Positions 21,287 through 30,310 are shown, numbered from the stretch's first letter. The stretch: DNA of 64,000 nt from Flavobacteriaceae bacterium (GCA_027082925.1 JALWTD010000017.1:248001-312000), one strand, 5' to 3'. The notes: a model not told the origin generated them from the letters alone. A program made the numbers and translations.

Positions 21287-22354
21287 TTATTTATTGTAAT
21301 AAATATTCAAAGTATCATCTGAAATTTTTTCGGTTTTAGATGGTGCTTTTTTTATGCTAGGAGATATTAAACCTTCTACAAATTTTGTTTTTCCTATAAA
21401 AACAAATGCTTCGTCCCAAATATTTTCATCTATAAAACTTTGCAATAGCTTTTTACCACCTTCTACAATTACTGACTGAAGATTGTACTGGTACAAAACA
21501 TCACATATTTGAAGTGGTACATTTTTTGAAAAATCTATATTCTCAAAATAAACATTTTGCAATGTTTTTAAAGTTGGCTTTTGTGCTGTTAACACAATTG
21601 TTTTTACAGTACCATCGTATAAATGAGATGTTATAGGTATTCTTAAATTTCTATCTAAAACAACTCTTGTAGGGTTTTTTCCATACCATTTTCTAGCTGT
21701 TAATTTAGGATTGTCATTTAAGGCTGTTGTAGTTCCTATTAAAATAGCCTGCTCTTCGGTACGCATTTTATGCACTAACTGTTGCGAATATTGATTTGAT
21801 ATCCAGTTTGGCATATTTTCAGCGTGTTTATCTCTAAGCTTGTCTATAAACCCATCAAGTGTTTCTGCCCATTTTAAAATAACATAAGGACGCTTTTTCT
21901 CATGAAATGTAAAAAATCGTTTATTTAAAAATTTACATTCAGTTTCTTTAACACCCACTTCTACCTTACAACCTTTGCTTTTTAAATATGTAATCCCTTT
22001 TCCGCTTACTTTACTATTAGTATCAATAGTACCTATTACCACATGTTTTATGCCAGAGTTAACTATAAGATTTGAACAAGGTGGTGTTTTTCCGTAGTGA
22101 GAGCAGGGTTCTAAACTAACGTAAATAGTCGCATTTTTTAATTGCGATTTATCTACAACCGATTGAATTGCATTTACTTCTGCATGAGGTTCTCCTGCTT
22201 TTTGGTGCCATCCTTCACCTATAATTGAATCATGTAAAACAATTACACTTCCAACTAATGGATTTGGATATGTAGCTCCTCTTCCATTTTTTGCTAACTC
22301 AATACATCTATTTATATATTTTTCGTGTATATTCACAACGCAAAAATAACACAA
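21287..22354 (-). CDS. ribD: bifunctional diaminohydroxyphosphoribosylaminopyrimidine deaminase/reductase
   Basis: HAEVNAI, SLEPCSHYGKTPPC, KWAETLDGFI. Confidence 0.95.
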   Translation of the reverse strand: MCYFCVVNIHEKYINRCIELAKNGRGATYPNPLVGSVIVLHDSIIGEGWHQKAGEPHAEVNAIQSVVDKSQLKNATIYVSLEPCSHYGKTPPCSNLIVNSGIKHVVIGTIDTNSKVSGKGITYLKSKGCKVEVGVKETECKFLNKRFFTFHEKKRPYVILKWAETLDGFIDKLRDKHAENMPNWISNQYSQQLVHKMRTEEQAILIGTTTALNDNPKLTARKWYGKNPTRVVLDRNLRIPITSHLYDGTVKTIVLTAQKPTLKTLQNVYFENIDFSKNVPLQICDVLYQYNLQSVIVEGGKKLLQSFIDENIWDEAFVFIGKTKFVEGLISPSIKKAPSKTEKISDDTLNIYYNK

Positions 22355-22358
22355 TAAA

Positions 22359-22850
22359 ATGATTCATAATAACTTTACCATTCGTGAAATAAAAGCTAAG
22401 GACAATTCGAAAATAGCTGCTACAATACGCAAGGTTTTGATTGAATTCGGAGTTCCTAAAGTTGGTACAGCTTATGCCGATAAAATTTTAGATACACTTT
22501 ACGAAAACTACAACACTCAAAATGCTGTTTACTTTGTTGTAGAAAAGGATGGCGCTATTTATGGTGGCGCAGGAATAAAGCAACTTGAAAATTACAACGG
22601 AAACGTTTGTGAACTTCAAAAAATGTATTTCCTTCCGGAAGCAAGAGGTATTGGACTTGGAGAAAAATTAATTCATGTGTGCTTGCAAAAAGCAAAAGAA
22701 TTTGGTTTTAAACAATGTTATTTAGAAACTTTACCTTACATGGAAAGTGCCAGAAAACTTTATAAAAAAGTAGGTTTTAAAGACCTAAAAGAAAGAATGG
22801 GTGACACCGGACATTATTCATGTAATTTGTGGATGCTTAAAGATTTATAA
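22359..22850 (+). CDS. GNAT-family N-acetyltransferase
   Basis: LQKMYFLPEARGIGLGEKLIHVCL. Confidence 0.9.
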   Translation: MIHNNFTIREIKAKDNSKIAATIRKVLIEFGVPKVGTAYADKILDTLYENYNTQNAVYFVVEKDGAIYGGAGIKQLENYNGNVCELQKMYFLPEARGIGLGEKLIHVCLQKAKEFGFKQCYLETLPYMESARKLYKKVGFKDLKERMGDTGHYSCNLWMLKDL

Positions 22851-23699
22851 ATGACCATTCAAAAAATAAAGCGTCTTTTTTATAACGAACTCTCTGAACT
22901 TTACCCTCAGAAAGAAATTCGATCGTTTCTCAATTTATTATCCGAACATAAATTGAATAAAACACGTATAGATTTGGCATTACAACCACAATTACCTCTT
23001 ACTCAAAACCAAACCTCGTATTACCTAGACGCCTTAGAGCGATTAAAAAAACAAGAACCTATACAGTATATTATAGGTAGTACTGAGTTTTACGGACTCC
23101 CTTTTAAAGTAAACAGTCAAGTACTTATTCCTAGACCAGAAACAGAAGAATTGGTAAATTGGATTATTAACGACTGTAAAAACACGCCTAAAGTTAATAT
23201 TCTTGACATAGGTACCGGTAGCGGATGCATTGCCATAACACTAGCTAAACATCTTCCAAATGCTAAAATATCTGCCATCGATGTGTCGGACAAAGCACTT
23301 AAAATAGCAAAAGAAAATGCTGTACTAAATAATGTACCTATTTCTTTCAAACAATTAGATATTCTTACCACATCACAACTCCCCAATCAGTTCGATATTA
23401 TTGTAAGCAACCCTCCATACGTTAAAAATGCAGAAAAACAACAAATACAACAAAACGTGCTAGATTTTGAACCTGCCATTGCTCTATTTGTCAAAAATGA
23501 AAATCCGCTCCTTTTTTATGATAAGATTTCAGAATTAGCCAAACTACATTTAACTAAAAAAGGACGCTTGTATTTTGAAATTAATCAGTACTTAGGCAAC
23601 GAAATGGTACAATTATTAAAATCGAAAAAATTTCAACACGTAACCCTAAAAAAAGATTTCTACAATGTAGACCGAATGGTAAAAGCAATTTTAGATTAA
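22851..23699 (+). CDS. prmC: peptide chain release factor N5-glutamine methyltransferase
   Basis: VLIPRPETEELVNWI, DIGTGSGCIAI, IVSNPPYV. Confidence 0.96.
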   Translation: MTIQKIKRLFYNELSELYPQKEIRSFLNLLSEHKLNKTRIDLALQPQLPLTQNQTSYYLDALERLKKQEPIQYIIGSTEFYGLPFKVNSQVLIPRPETEELVNWIINDCKNTPKVNILDIGTGSGCIAITLAKHLPNAKISAIDVSDKALKIAKENAVLNNVPISFKQLDILTTSQLPNQFDIIVSNPPYVKNAEKQQIQQNVLDFEPAIALFVKNENPLLFYDKISELAKLHLTKKGRLYFEINQYLGNEMVQLLKSKKFQHVTLKKDFYNVDRMVKAILD

Positions 23700-23738
23700 C
23701 AATGTTTATTAAAAACTCTTAATTAGTATCTTTGCAAA

Positions 23739-24416
23739 ATGCGAATTGATATTATTACCGTTTCACCTGAATTAATTAAAAGTCCGTTTGAACATTCTAT
23801 CATCAAACGAGCCATTGATAAAAATTTGGTAGAAGTGCATTTTCACGATTTAAGAAAGTACGCCCTTAATAAATACGGAAAAATTGACGACTATCAGTTT
23901 GGAGGTGGTGCCGGAATGGTTTTAATGATAGAACCTATAGATAAATGCATCACTGCTCTAAAATCTGAACGAGAATATGATGAAGTAATTTACATGACTC
24001 CAGACGCTAAAACACTTAATCAAAAAACAGCTAACAAACTATCTCTTAGCAAAAATATTATTATACTCTGTGGACATTACAAAGGTGTAGACCAACGTGT
24101 ACGCGACTTGCTAATCACAAAAGAAATCTCTATTGGCGACTATGTATTAAGTGGCGGTGAGCTAGGTGCCGCAGTATTGTGCGACAGTATTATACGGTTA
24201 ATTCCAGGTGTTTTAGGAGACGAAACCTCTGCGTTAACCGATTCTTTTCAAGATAATTTACTTTCTCCACCTGTTTATACCAGACCCTCTAATTATAAAG
24301 ATTTAGAGGTTCCTGAAATACTTTTATCCGGTAATTTTCCTGAAATAGAAAAGTGGAGAACAAAAAAAGCTTTAGAAAGAACCAAAAAAATAAGACCTGA
24401 TTTGTTGGAAGACTAA
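23739..24416 (+). CDS. trmD: tRNA (guanine37-N1)-methyltransferase
   Basis: [41 protein letters not shown]. Confidence 0.97.
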   Translation: MRIDIITVSPELIKSPFEHSIIKRAIDKNLVEVHFHDLRKYALNKYGKIDDYQFGGGAGMVLMIEPIDKCITALKSEREYDEVIYMTPDAKTLNQKTANKLSLSKNIIILCGHYKGVDQRVRDLLITKEISIGDYVLSGGELGAAVLCDSIIRLIPGVLGDETSALTDSFQDNLLSPPVYTRPSNYKDLEVPEILLSGNFPEIEKWRTKKALERTKKIRPDLLED

Positions 24417-24426
24417 ACTTTTTTAT

Positions 24427-24434
24427 TAAATTTG
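24427..24434 (+). promoter_or_regulatory. TAnnTTTG -7 element for rplS
   Basis: TAAATTTG. Confidence 0.6.
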
Positions 24435-24442
24435 CACACTCA

Positions 24443-24478
24443 AAATTAACCTCTGACGAAAATCGTGAATGTTAATTT
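24443..24478 (+). promoter_or_regulatory. structured rplS 5' leader (candidate r-protein leader)
   Basis: AAATTAAC/GTTAATTT 8-bp stem enclosing ACGA-AAA-TCGT hairpin. Confidence 0.5.
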
Positions 24479-24504
24479 ATGAAAAACCCATTAAAAAATT
24501 AAAA

Positions 24505-24855
24505 ATGGAAAACTTAGTAAAGTTTGTACAGGACGAATTTGTAACAAAAAAAGAATTTCCTCACTTTCAAGCAGGAGATACTATTACTGTTTATTACGAA
24601 ATTAGAGAAGGTGAAAAAACACGTACACAGTTTTTTAGAGGTGTTGTAATACAACGAAGAGGCTCAGGATCTTCAGAAACCTTTACAATCAGAAAAATGT
24701 CTGGAACTATTGGTGTAGAACGTATTTTTCCAGTAAACTTACCAGCAATTCAAAAAATTGAAGTTAACAAACAAGGTAAAGTACGAAGAGCTCGTATATT
24801 CTACTTTAGAGGATTAACAGGTAAAAAAGCTAAAATTAAAGAAAGAAGACGATAA
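24505..24855 (+). CDS. rplS: 50S ribosomal protein L19 (ATG 24505, not 24469)
   Basis: MENLVKFVQDEF..., FRGVVIQRRGSGSSETFTIRKMSGTIGVERIFPV. Confidence 0.97.
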   Translation: MENLVKFVQDEFVTKKEFPHFQAGDTITVYYEIREGEKTRTQFFRGVVIQRRGSGSSETFTIRKMSGTIGVERIFPVNLPAIQKIEVNKQGKVRRARIFYFRGLTGKKAKIKERRR

Positions 24856-24876
24856 TACGTATTCTTTAAAAAATTA

Positions 24877-24909
24877 CAAACCCATCTTGAGATTCGAGAT
24901 GGGTTTTTT
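24877..24909 (+). terminator. intrinsic terminator of rplS
   Basis: AAACCCATCT-tgagattcg-AGATGGGTTTTTT. Confidence 0.88.
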
Positions 24910-24910
24910 G

Positions 24911-24930
24911 TTATTAACAAATGTTAATAA
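24911..24930. promoter_or_regulatory. palindrome TTATTAACA-AA-TGTTAATAA, candidate operator
   Basis: Perfect 9-bp inverted repeat with 2-nt centre immediately upstream of the putative ncRNA promoter. Confidence 0.5.
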
Positions 24931-24979
24931 ATAACGTTTATATTTTGTTGATAACTAAACAGTTACAAATTTGCAAACT

Positions 24980-25399
24980 AAATTCCTTTTTATTTCATTT
25001 GTATAAGAATTAAGAAACTAAGTGAGTTTAGAATTTTGAAGCATTGTTTTAAAGCACTTTATTTACTTTAAACTTAATTCTAAAAAATGTTCTTGAACAT
25101 CGTTGTTAAAACCTAACTTTAAAAAGTAATGTAAGCCAAGTATTTAGCATGAATAGATGGATACAGGGTTTTAATAACAACCTTTAAAATAACAATAAGG
25201 GTTGTGGTTTTCTATAGAGCTACAGCATAACCTTAATGTTGTTTTGAAAGAAACTATCATCTTTAATAAGAAAGTTGATTTGTAAGAAACAACTTTTCGG
25301 TTTAGAATTTTTAATCAAATTAAAGTCGAAAACTTATTAAAAGAATGTTTCAGCAATAAGCCATAATAACTAGAAATAGCTGTTATGGCTTTTGTTTTT
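24980..25399 (+). ncRNA. putative structured non-coding RNA of unknown class
   Basis: Long ORF-free gap; promoter-like TTTG-N18-CAAATTTG at 24944-24973; stems 25006-25014/25073-25081, 25087-25100 (CUUG loop), 25102-25113/25067-25081 partner at 25167-25181, 25186-25206/25226-25245, 25270-25277/25290-25298; terminator 25359-25399. Confidence 0.6.
25359..25399 (+). terminator. intrinsic terminator of the putative ncRNA
   Basis: AGCCATAATAACT-agaaat-AGCTGTTATGGCT followed by TTTGTTTTT. Confidence 0.8.
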
Positions 25400-25506
25400 A
25401 ATTACTTTTGTTATTCTTTCAATTTTACCCCTTAAATATTGATGTAAACACAAAATACACCCCTGATTTATAACACTTTCAAAGCACTATTTACACCAAT
25501 ATTTCC

Positions 25507-25514
25507 TATCTTTG
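25507..25514 (+). promoter_or_regulatory. TAnnTTTG -7 element for icd
   Basis: TATCTTTG about 25 nt upstream of the icd ATG. Confidence 0.55.
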
Positions 25515-25539
25515 CTCTGCTTAATTTAAATCAATAACA

Positions 25540-26766
25540 ATGGCAAAAATAAAAGTTACAAATCCTGTTGTAGAACTCGACGGAGACGAAATGACTCGTA
25601 TTATTTGGAAGTTTATTAAAGACCAATTAATACTCCCTTATTTAGACTTAGATATAAAATATTTTGACCTTGGTGTAGAATACCGAGATGAAACCAATGA
25701 TCAAGTTACTATTGATGCTGCTGAAGCCATCAATAAATACAATGTTGGTATCAAATGTGCTACCATTACTCCTGACGAAGCTAGAGTTGAAGAGTTTGGA
25801 CTAAAACAAATGTGGCGTTCCCCTAACGGAACCATCCGTAATATTGTAGGAGGAACTGTTTTTAGAGAGCCTATTATTATGAAAAATGTTCCTAGATATG
25901 TACAAGGATGGACATCTCCTATTTGTATTGGACGTCATGCTTTTGGTGATCAATACAAAGCTACCGATGTAGTTACCAAAGGAAAAGGTAAACTTACCAT
26001 GACTTTTACTCCTGAAGACGGAAGCGAACCTAAAACTTGGGAAGTGTATAACTTTGAAGAAGATGGAGTAGCTATGTCTATGTACAATAAAGATTCTTCT
26101 ATCTATGGGTTTGCCAGATCGTGTATGAATACTGCTATTGTAAAAAAATGGCCATTGTATTTATCTACTAAAAACACCATTCTAAAAGCCTATGATGGTA
26201 GATTTAAAGATATTTTTCAAGAGGTTTACGACAATGAATTTAAAGAAAAATTTGAAGCGCTTGGAATTACTTACGAACACCGATTAATTGATGATATGGT
26301 TGCTTCAGCAATGAAATGGAGCGGTGGTTTTGTATGGGCTTGTAAAAATTACGATGGTGACGTACAATCAGATACTGTAGCACAGGGATTTGGATCATTA
26401 GGATTAATGACTTCAACTCTTGTAACTCCTGATGGCAAAACAATGGAAGCAGAAGCTGCTCACGGTACAGTAACTCGTCATTACCGCCAACATCAACAAG
26501 GAAAAGAAACCTCTACAAATCCAATCGCCTCAATATTTGCATGGACTAGAGGATTGGAACACAGAGGTAAATTAGATAATAACCAAGAGCTTATTAATTT
26601 CTGTCATACTCTAGAAAAAGTATGTATAGATACTGTAGAAAGTGGTAAAATGACTAAAGATTTAGCATTGCTAATTCATGGAAAAGATATGACTCGAGAG
26701 CATTATTTAAATACACAAGAATTTTTAGATGCTTTAAAAGAAAACCTAGATAAAGCACTAGCTTAA
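25540..26766 (+). CDS. icd: NADP-dependent isocitrate dehydrogenase
   Basis: [53 protein letters not shown]. Confidence 0.97.
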   Translation: MAKIKVTNPVVELDGDEMTRIIWKFIKDQLILPYLDLDIKYFDLGVEYRDETNDQVTIDAAEAINKYNVGIKCATITPDEARVEEFGLKQMWRSPNGTIRNIVGGTVFREPIIMKNVPRYVQGWTSPICIGRHAFGDQYKATDVVTKGKGKLTMTFTPEDGSEPKTWEVYNFEEDGVAMSMYNKDSSIYGFARSCMNTAIVKKWPLYLSTKNTILKAYDGRFKDIFQEVYDNEFKEKFEALGITYEHRLIDDMVASAMKWSGGFVWACKNYDGDVQSDTVAQGFGSLGLMTSTLVTPDGKTMEAEAAHGTVTRHYRQHQQGKETSTNPIASIFAWTRGLEHRGKLDNNQELINFCHTLEKVCIDTVESGKMTKDLALLIHGKDMTREHYLNTQEFLDALKENLDKALA

Positions 26767-26783
26767 AATTCAATCTTAAATTG

Positions 26784-26866
26784 AAAAGAGTCTGTTTTAA
26801 AAGTCGTATTTTCGTCAAATGAATTTTGACGTTATTTAAAACTTTTAAAACAGGCTCTTTTTTTAT
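26784..26866 (+). terminator. long two-tier terminator of icd
   Basis: 21-nt arms 26784-26804/26841-26861 (one G.U), inner CGTCAAA-tgaat-TTTGACG, then T-tract. Confidence 0.8.
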
Positions 26867-26873
26867 ATTTTTG
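26866..26873 (+). promoter_or_regulatory. TAnnTTTG -7 element 4 nt upstream of murQ ATG
   Basis: TATTTTTG-gaac-ATG. Confidence 0.5.
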
Positions 26874-26877
26874 GAAC

Positions 26878-27696
26878 ATGCACTTTAAAAAAACTACCGA
26901 ACAACCTTCAAAGTACAATCATTTGGAAAAAATGAGTGTAAAAGAACTTTTAAGTAATATTAATGCTGAAGATAAAACCGTTCCTTACGCTGTTGAAAAA
27001 GTGATACCAAGCATTGAAACTTTAGTACTTAAAATTGTTGAACGAATAAAAAAAGGAGGAAGATTATTTTATATCGGTGCAGGTACAAGTGGAAGATTAG
27101 GCATTGTTGACGCTTCTGAATGCCCTCCTACTTTTGGTGTTCCACATGATTTAGTAATTGGACTTATTGCAGGAGGCGATGCGGCTATTAGAGAAGCCGT
27201 AGAATTTGCTGAAGATTCTACCACGCAGTCTTGGGAAGACTTACAATCATATCAAATTAACGATTTAGATACCGTAGTTGGCATTGCTGCATCGGGAACT
27301 ACTCCGTACGTGATAAGCGCTATTGAAAAATGCAACGAAAATAATATTGTAACCGGGTGTATTACTTGTAATGAAGGAAGTCCTTTGGCTAAAGTAGCAA
27401 ACTATCCTATTGAAGTTGTTGTAGGCCCCGAATTTGTTACGGGAAGTTCTAGAATGAAAGCCGGAACTGCACAAAAATTAATTCTGAACATGATTTCTAC
27501 AAGTGTTATGATTCAACTGGGAAGAGTTAAGGGAAATAAAATGGTAGACATGCAGCTAACCAACAACAAGTTAGTTGATAGAGGTGTTAATATGCTTATG
27601 ACTGAGCTAAGAATTAGTAAAAACAAAGCCTCTGAATTGCTATCTAAACACAATAATGTACGAAAAATTATAAACGACTTTAACAATGGGAACTGA
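26878..27696 (+). CDS. murQ: N-acetylmuramic acid 6-phosphate etherase
   Basis: GAGTSGRLGIVDASECPPTFG, GPEFVTGSSRMKAGTAQK. Confidence 0.96.
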   Translation: MHFKKTTEQPSKYNHLEKMSVKELLSNINAEDKTVPYAVEKVIPSIETLVLKIVERIKKGGRLFYIGAGTSGRLGIVDASECPPTFGVPHDLVIGLIAGGDAAIREAVEFAEDSTTQSWEDLQSYQINDLDTVVGIAASGTTPYVISAIEKCNENNIVTGCITCNEGSPLAKVANYPIEVVVGPEFVTGSSRMKAGTAQKLILNMISTSVMIQLGRVKGNKMVDMQLTNNKLVDRGVNMLMTELRISKNKASELLSKHNNVRKIINDFNNGN

Positions 27697-27913
27697 CAAA
27701 AAAGAACTTGTTAGAGGATTAAAATATGAGTTAATTACACTACCGCTTTTACTTGCTGCTCCGATTTTAATTACAATGGGGTTTAAAGCAATAAAACACA
27801 ATAACAATTACCTGTTTTTAATTTTCGGAATCATTTTGGCAATTGCAGCTGTAATTACCGGATTTTTGGGTATTCGAATTATTTTGAATGCGCTATTTAA
27901 TAGAAAACAATGA
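27686..27913 (+). CDS. small two-TM conserved membrane protein (DUF6095-like)
   Basis: 75 aa ORF overlapping murQ and the next gene; two hydrophobic segments. Confidence 0.65.
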   Translation: MGTDKKELVRGLKYELITLPLLLAAPILITMGFKAIKHNNNYLFLIFGIILAIAAVITGFLGIRIILNALFNRKQ

Positions 27914-28962
27914 GTTTTACACAGCTAAAAAAACAATTACATTGGGAGTATTGGCCTCCTTTTATGTTTTATTTACCTGTTGTTCCCTATGCACTATATT
28001 TAGCAGCAAAAGCAAGGAGTTTTGGTTTCTTTTCAGCGGTAAATCCGGCTATTGATGGCTCTGGAAACGGATTAGAATCTAAGTTTAAAACCATTCAGCT
28101 TCTCCCCAAAGAATACAAACCCACATCTCTATTTGTAGAAAAAAAAAGTAATCTAAACACCCTCCTCAAAAAAATTGAAGAAAGCAACCTCAACTTTCCT
28201 TTAATTATAAAACCCGACATCGGATTTAGAGGTCTTCTTGTAAAAAAAATAGACACTGTAGAATCACTAAAAAATTATATAAAAAAGTACAATAGTATTG
28301 ATTTAATTATACAAGAATTTATCAACTACAAAAATGAGTGCGGCATTTTTTTTCACCGACTTCCTCATGAAAAAACGGGAAAAATTACTTCCATCACTTT
28401 AAAAAAATACCTCTCTGTTAATGGCGATGGAAAAAGTACTCTTTTAGAACTTATTGGTAAAGATAAACGTGCCAAACGCTACGTTAATATTATTTCTGAT
28501 ATTAATAAAACCAAGCTCAACACCATTCCAAAAGAAGGAGAAAAAGTAGTGTTAAATATAATAGGAAATCACTCCAAAGGAACACAGTTTATAAATGGGA
28601 ACAACCTTATAACTAAAGAGCTTACCTCTACTATAAACAATGCTATTCACAAAAAAATAAGCGGTTGGTATTTTGGAAGAATTGATTTAAAATACAATAG
28701 TTTTGAAGAACTTATAGACGGTAAAAATTTTAAAATTATTGAAATAAACGGTATTATTTCTGAACCTACACATATTTACGACCCTTCGAAAGGGACTTAT
28801 TTAAAAGCACTAAAATCAATTAAAGACCATTGGTTTTTGATTTATAAAATTGGAGTACAAAACCACAAACTTAAAATAGGAAAATACACCAATTTTAAAT
28901 TTTTATTCGGGATTTTTTTGCGCTATAAAAAATATATGAAAACCATTAAAAAACTAACCTAG
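27910..28962 (+). CDS. ATP-grasp/D-Ala-D-Ala ligase-like protein
   Basis: FPLIIKPDIGFRG, LIIQEFI, GRIDLKYNSFEEL...FKIIEINGI. Confidence 0.75.
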   Translation: MSFTQLKKQLHWEYWPPFMFYLPVVPYALYLAAKARSFGFFSAVNPAIDGSGNGLESKFKTIQLLPKEYKPTSLFVEKKSNLNTLLKKIEESNLNFPLIIKPDIGFRGLLVKKIDTVESLKNYIKKYNSIDLIIQEFINYKNECGIFFHRLPHEKTGKITSITLKKYLSVNGDGKSTLLELIGKDKRAKRYVNIISDINKTKLNTIPKEGEKVVLNIIGNHSKGTQFINGNNLITKELTSTINNAIHKKISGWYFGRIDLKYNSFEELIDGKNFKIIEINGIISEPTHIYDPSKGTYLKALKSIKDHWFLIYKIGVQNHKLKIGKYTNFKFLFGIFLRYKKYMKTIKKLT

Positions 28963-29448
28963 TAACTCTCCTCTAGGTGTAGTGGGATTAAATCCAAAAT
29001 CTTCATCAGGAAATTCAATTCCCAATTGAGAGATTATATAACCAACACTTGCAAAATGATGAATTGCATGACTATGCGCTTGTATTAATATTGCAGCCAA
29101 TGTGTAATTAGCTGAAACAACTCCCAAACCTAAATCATCTGAAACGGTAATTATTTTATCTAAATTTTCTGTTTTTAAAAGTTGTAACTTTTTAATTGTA
29201 GCGTTAAAATAAGCAACGCCCTTCTCTGTATATATCTCTGCTTGATGATTTCTTTTTCTGTTAATTAAATTTATTTCAGCAAAAGGCAAACCTTCAAAAA
29301 CACAATCAAAAACATCTAAAATATGTCGCATGTGACTACCTATACTAGAATAATAAGGAGCTATTGATGTATCGCTATACGCTTCATCAGTAATGCATTC
29401 TAAAAGTTGAATTCCTCTTTGTAAATTTTTCTCAATAGCTTCAATCAT
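28954..29448 (-). CDS. DinB-family protein
   Basis: IGSHMRHILDVFDC, AHSHAIHHFASVGYI His motif. Confidence 0.85.
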   Translation of the reverse strand: MIEAIEKNLQRGIQLLECITDEAYSDTSIAPYYSSIGSHMRHILDVFDCVFEGLPFAEINLINRKRNHQAEIYTEKGVAYFNATIKKLQLLKTENLDKIITVSDDLGLGVVSANYTLAAILIQAHSHAIHHFASVGYIISQLGIEFPDEDFGFNPTTPRGELLG

Positions 29449-29478
29449 ATCTAACTAATTGGGTGAATATATAAAGTA

Positions 29479-30087
29479 TTATAATTTAATAATTGTTAAA
29501 ACTCCAAGCAAAACAAATAATAAGCTCAAAATATAATTAATATTTTTTGCAATAAACGATACTTTTTCTATTATAATTTTAGCGAATGAAATGTAGGTGT
29601 AAAATAATAAAAAAGAACCTAATGCTGCTCCTAATGTAAACATTAAAATATACGGTTGTTCTATTATAATTTTATTTGATGATGCCAAATAAATACTCAT
29701 TCCCAAATAAAATGGTATTGCCAACATATTAACTGACGACATAAACATACCTCTATAAAAATAGCTCCCTTTTTTACCTGAATCTTTTGGATTTATTTTT
29801 TTTTGAGCTTGCATAAAAAAGAATACTGACAATATAAAAAAAACAACAATACCTGCAACTTTTAGCTTTTCAATTACAGCTGGATTTGCTACAAAAAATT
29901 CGGCAAAATACAACGCTATAAACGATTGTAAAAAAACTACCACAGAAGCTCCAACGGCAAATTTAACACTTTCCGTTTTACCAACATTAATTCTTGTTTT
30001 TAAGGCTGTCATATTTAACATCCCAGGAGAGATAAGTCCGAAATAAGCCATGAGAATACCATAAAAAATATGGGTTATAAAAATCAT
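29479..30087 (-). CDS. LysE-family transporter-like membrane protein
   Basis: GLISPGMLNMTALKTRINVGKTESVKFAVGASVV. Confidence 0.8.
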   Translation of the reverse strand: MIFITHIFYGILMAYFGLISPGMLNMTALKTRINVGKTESVKFAVGASVVVFLQSFIALYFAEFFVANPAVIEKLKVAGIVVFFILSVFFFMQAQKKINPKDSGKKGSYFYRGMFMSSVNMLAIPFYLGMSIYLASSNKIIIEQPYILMFTLGAALGSFLLFYTYISFAKIIIEKVSFIAKNINYILSLLFVLLGVLTIIKL

Positions 30088-30261
30088 AATCTTATGCTTT
30101 ATATTTTAAAAAGTTGACAAAATATATTAATCTTTTGTAAACTCGTTGTAACAATAATCACATTTCTTTTTATAAAAATGTAATACTTTTGGTCTGAGAT
30201 TAAATCTAAAAACATATACTGCTAAAAGTTATTAAGTTAATCTTGATTTTTCATAGAATAG

Positions 30262-30295
30262 AACCGCCAAAGTTATCATTTTGGCGGTTTTTTTA
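30262..30295 (+). terminator. intrinsic terminator with T-tract on the + strand
   Basis: AACCGCCAAA-gttatcat-TTTGGCGGTT TTTTT. Confidence 0.85.
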
Positions 30296-30310
30296 TTTAT
30301 ACCTTACAAA

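Noticed and set aside
24469-24504. Alternative N-terminal extension of rplS (MLIYEKPIKKLK)
   Set aside because: The ATG at 24469 lies inside the leader hairpin; MENLVKFVQ at 24505 matches the expected L19 start
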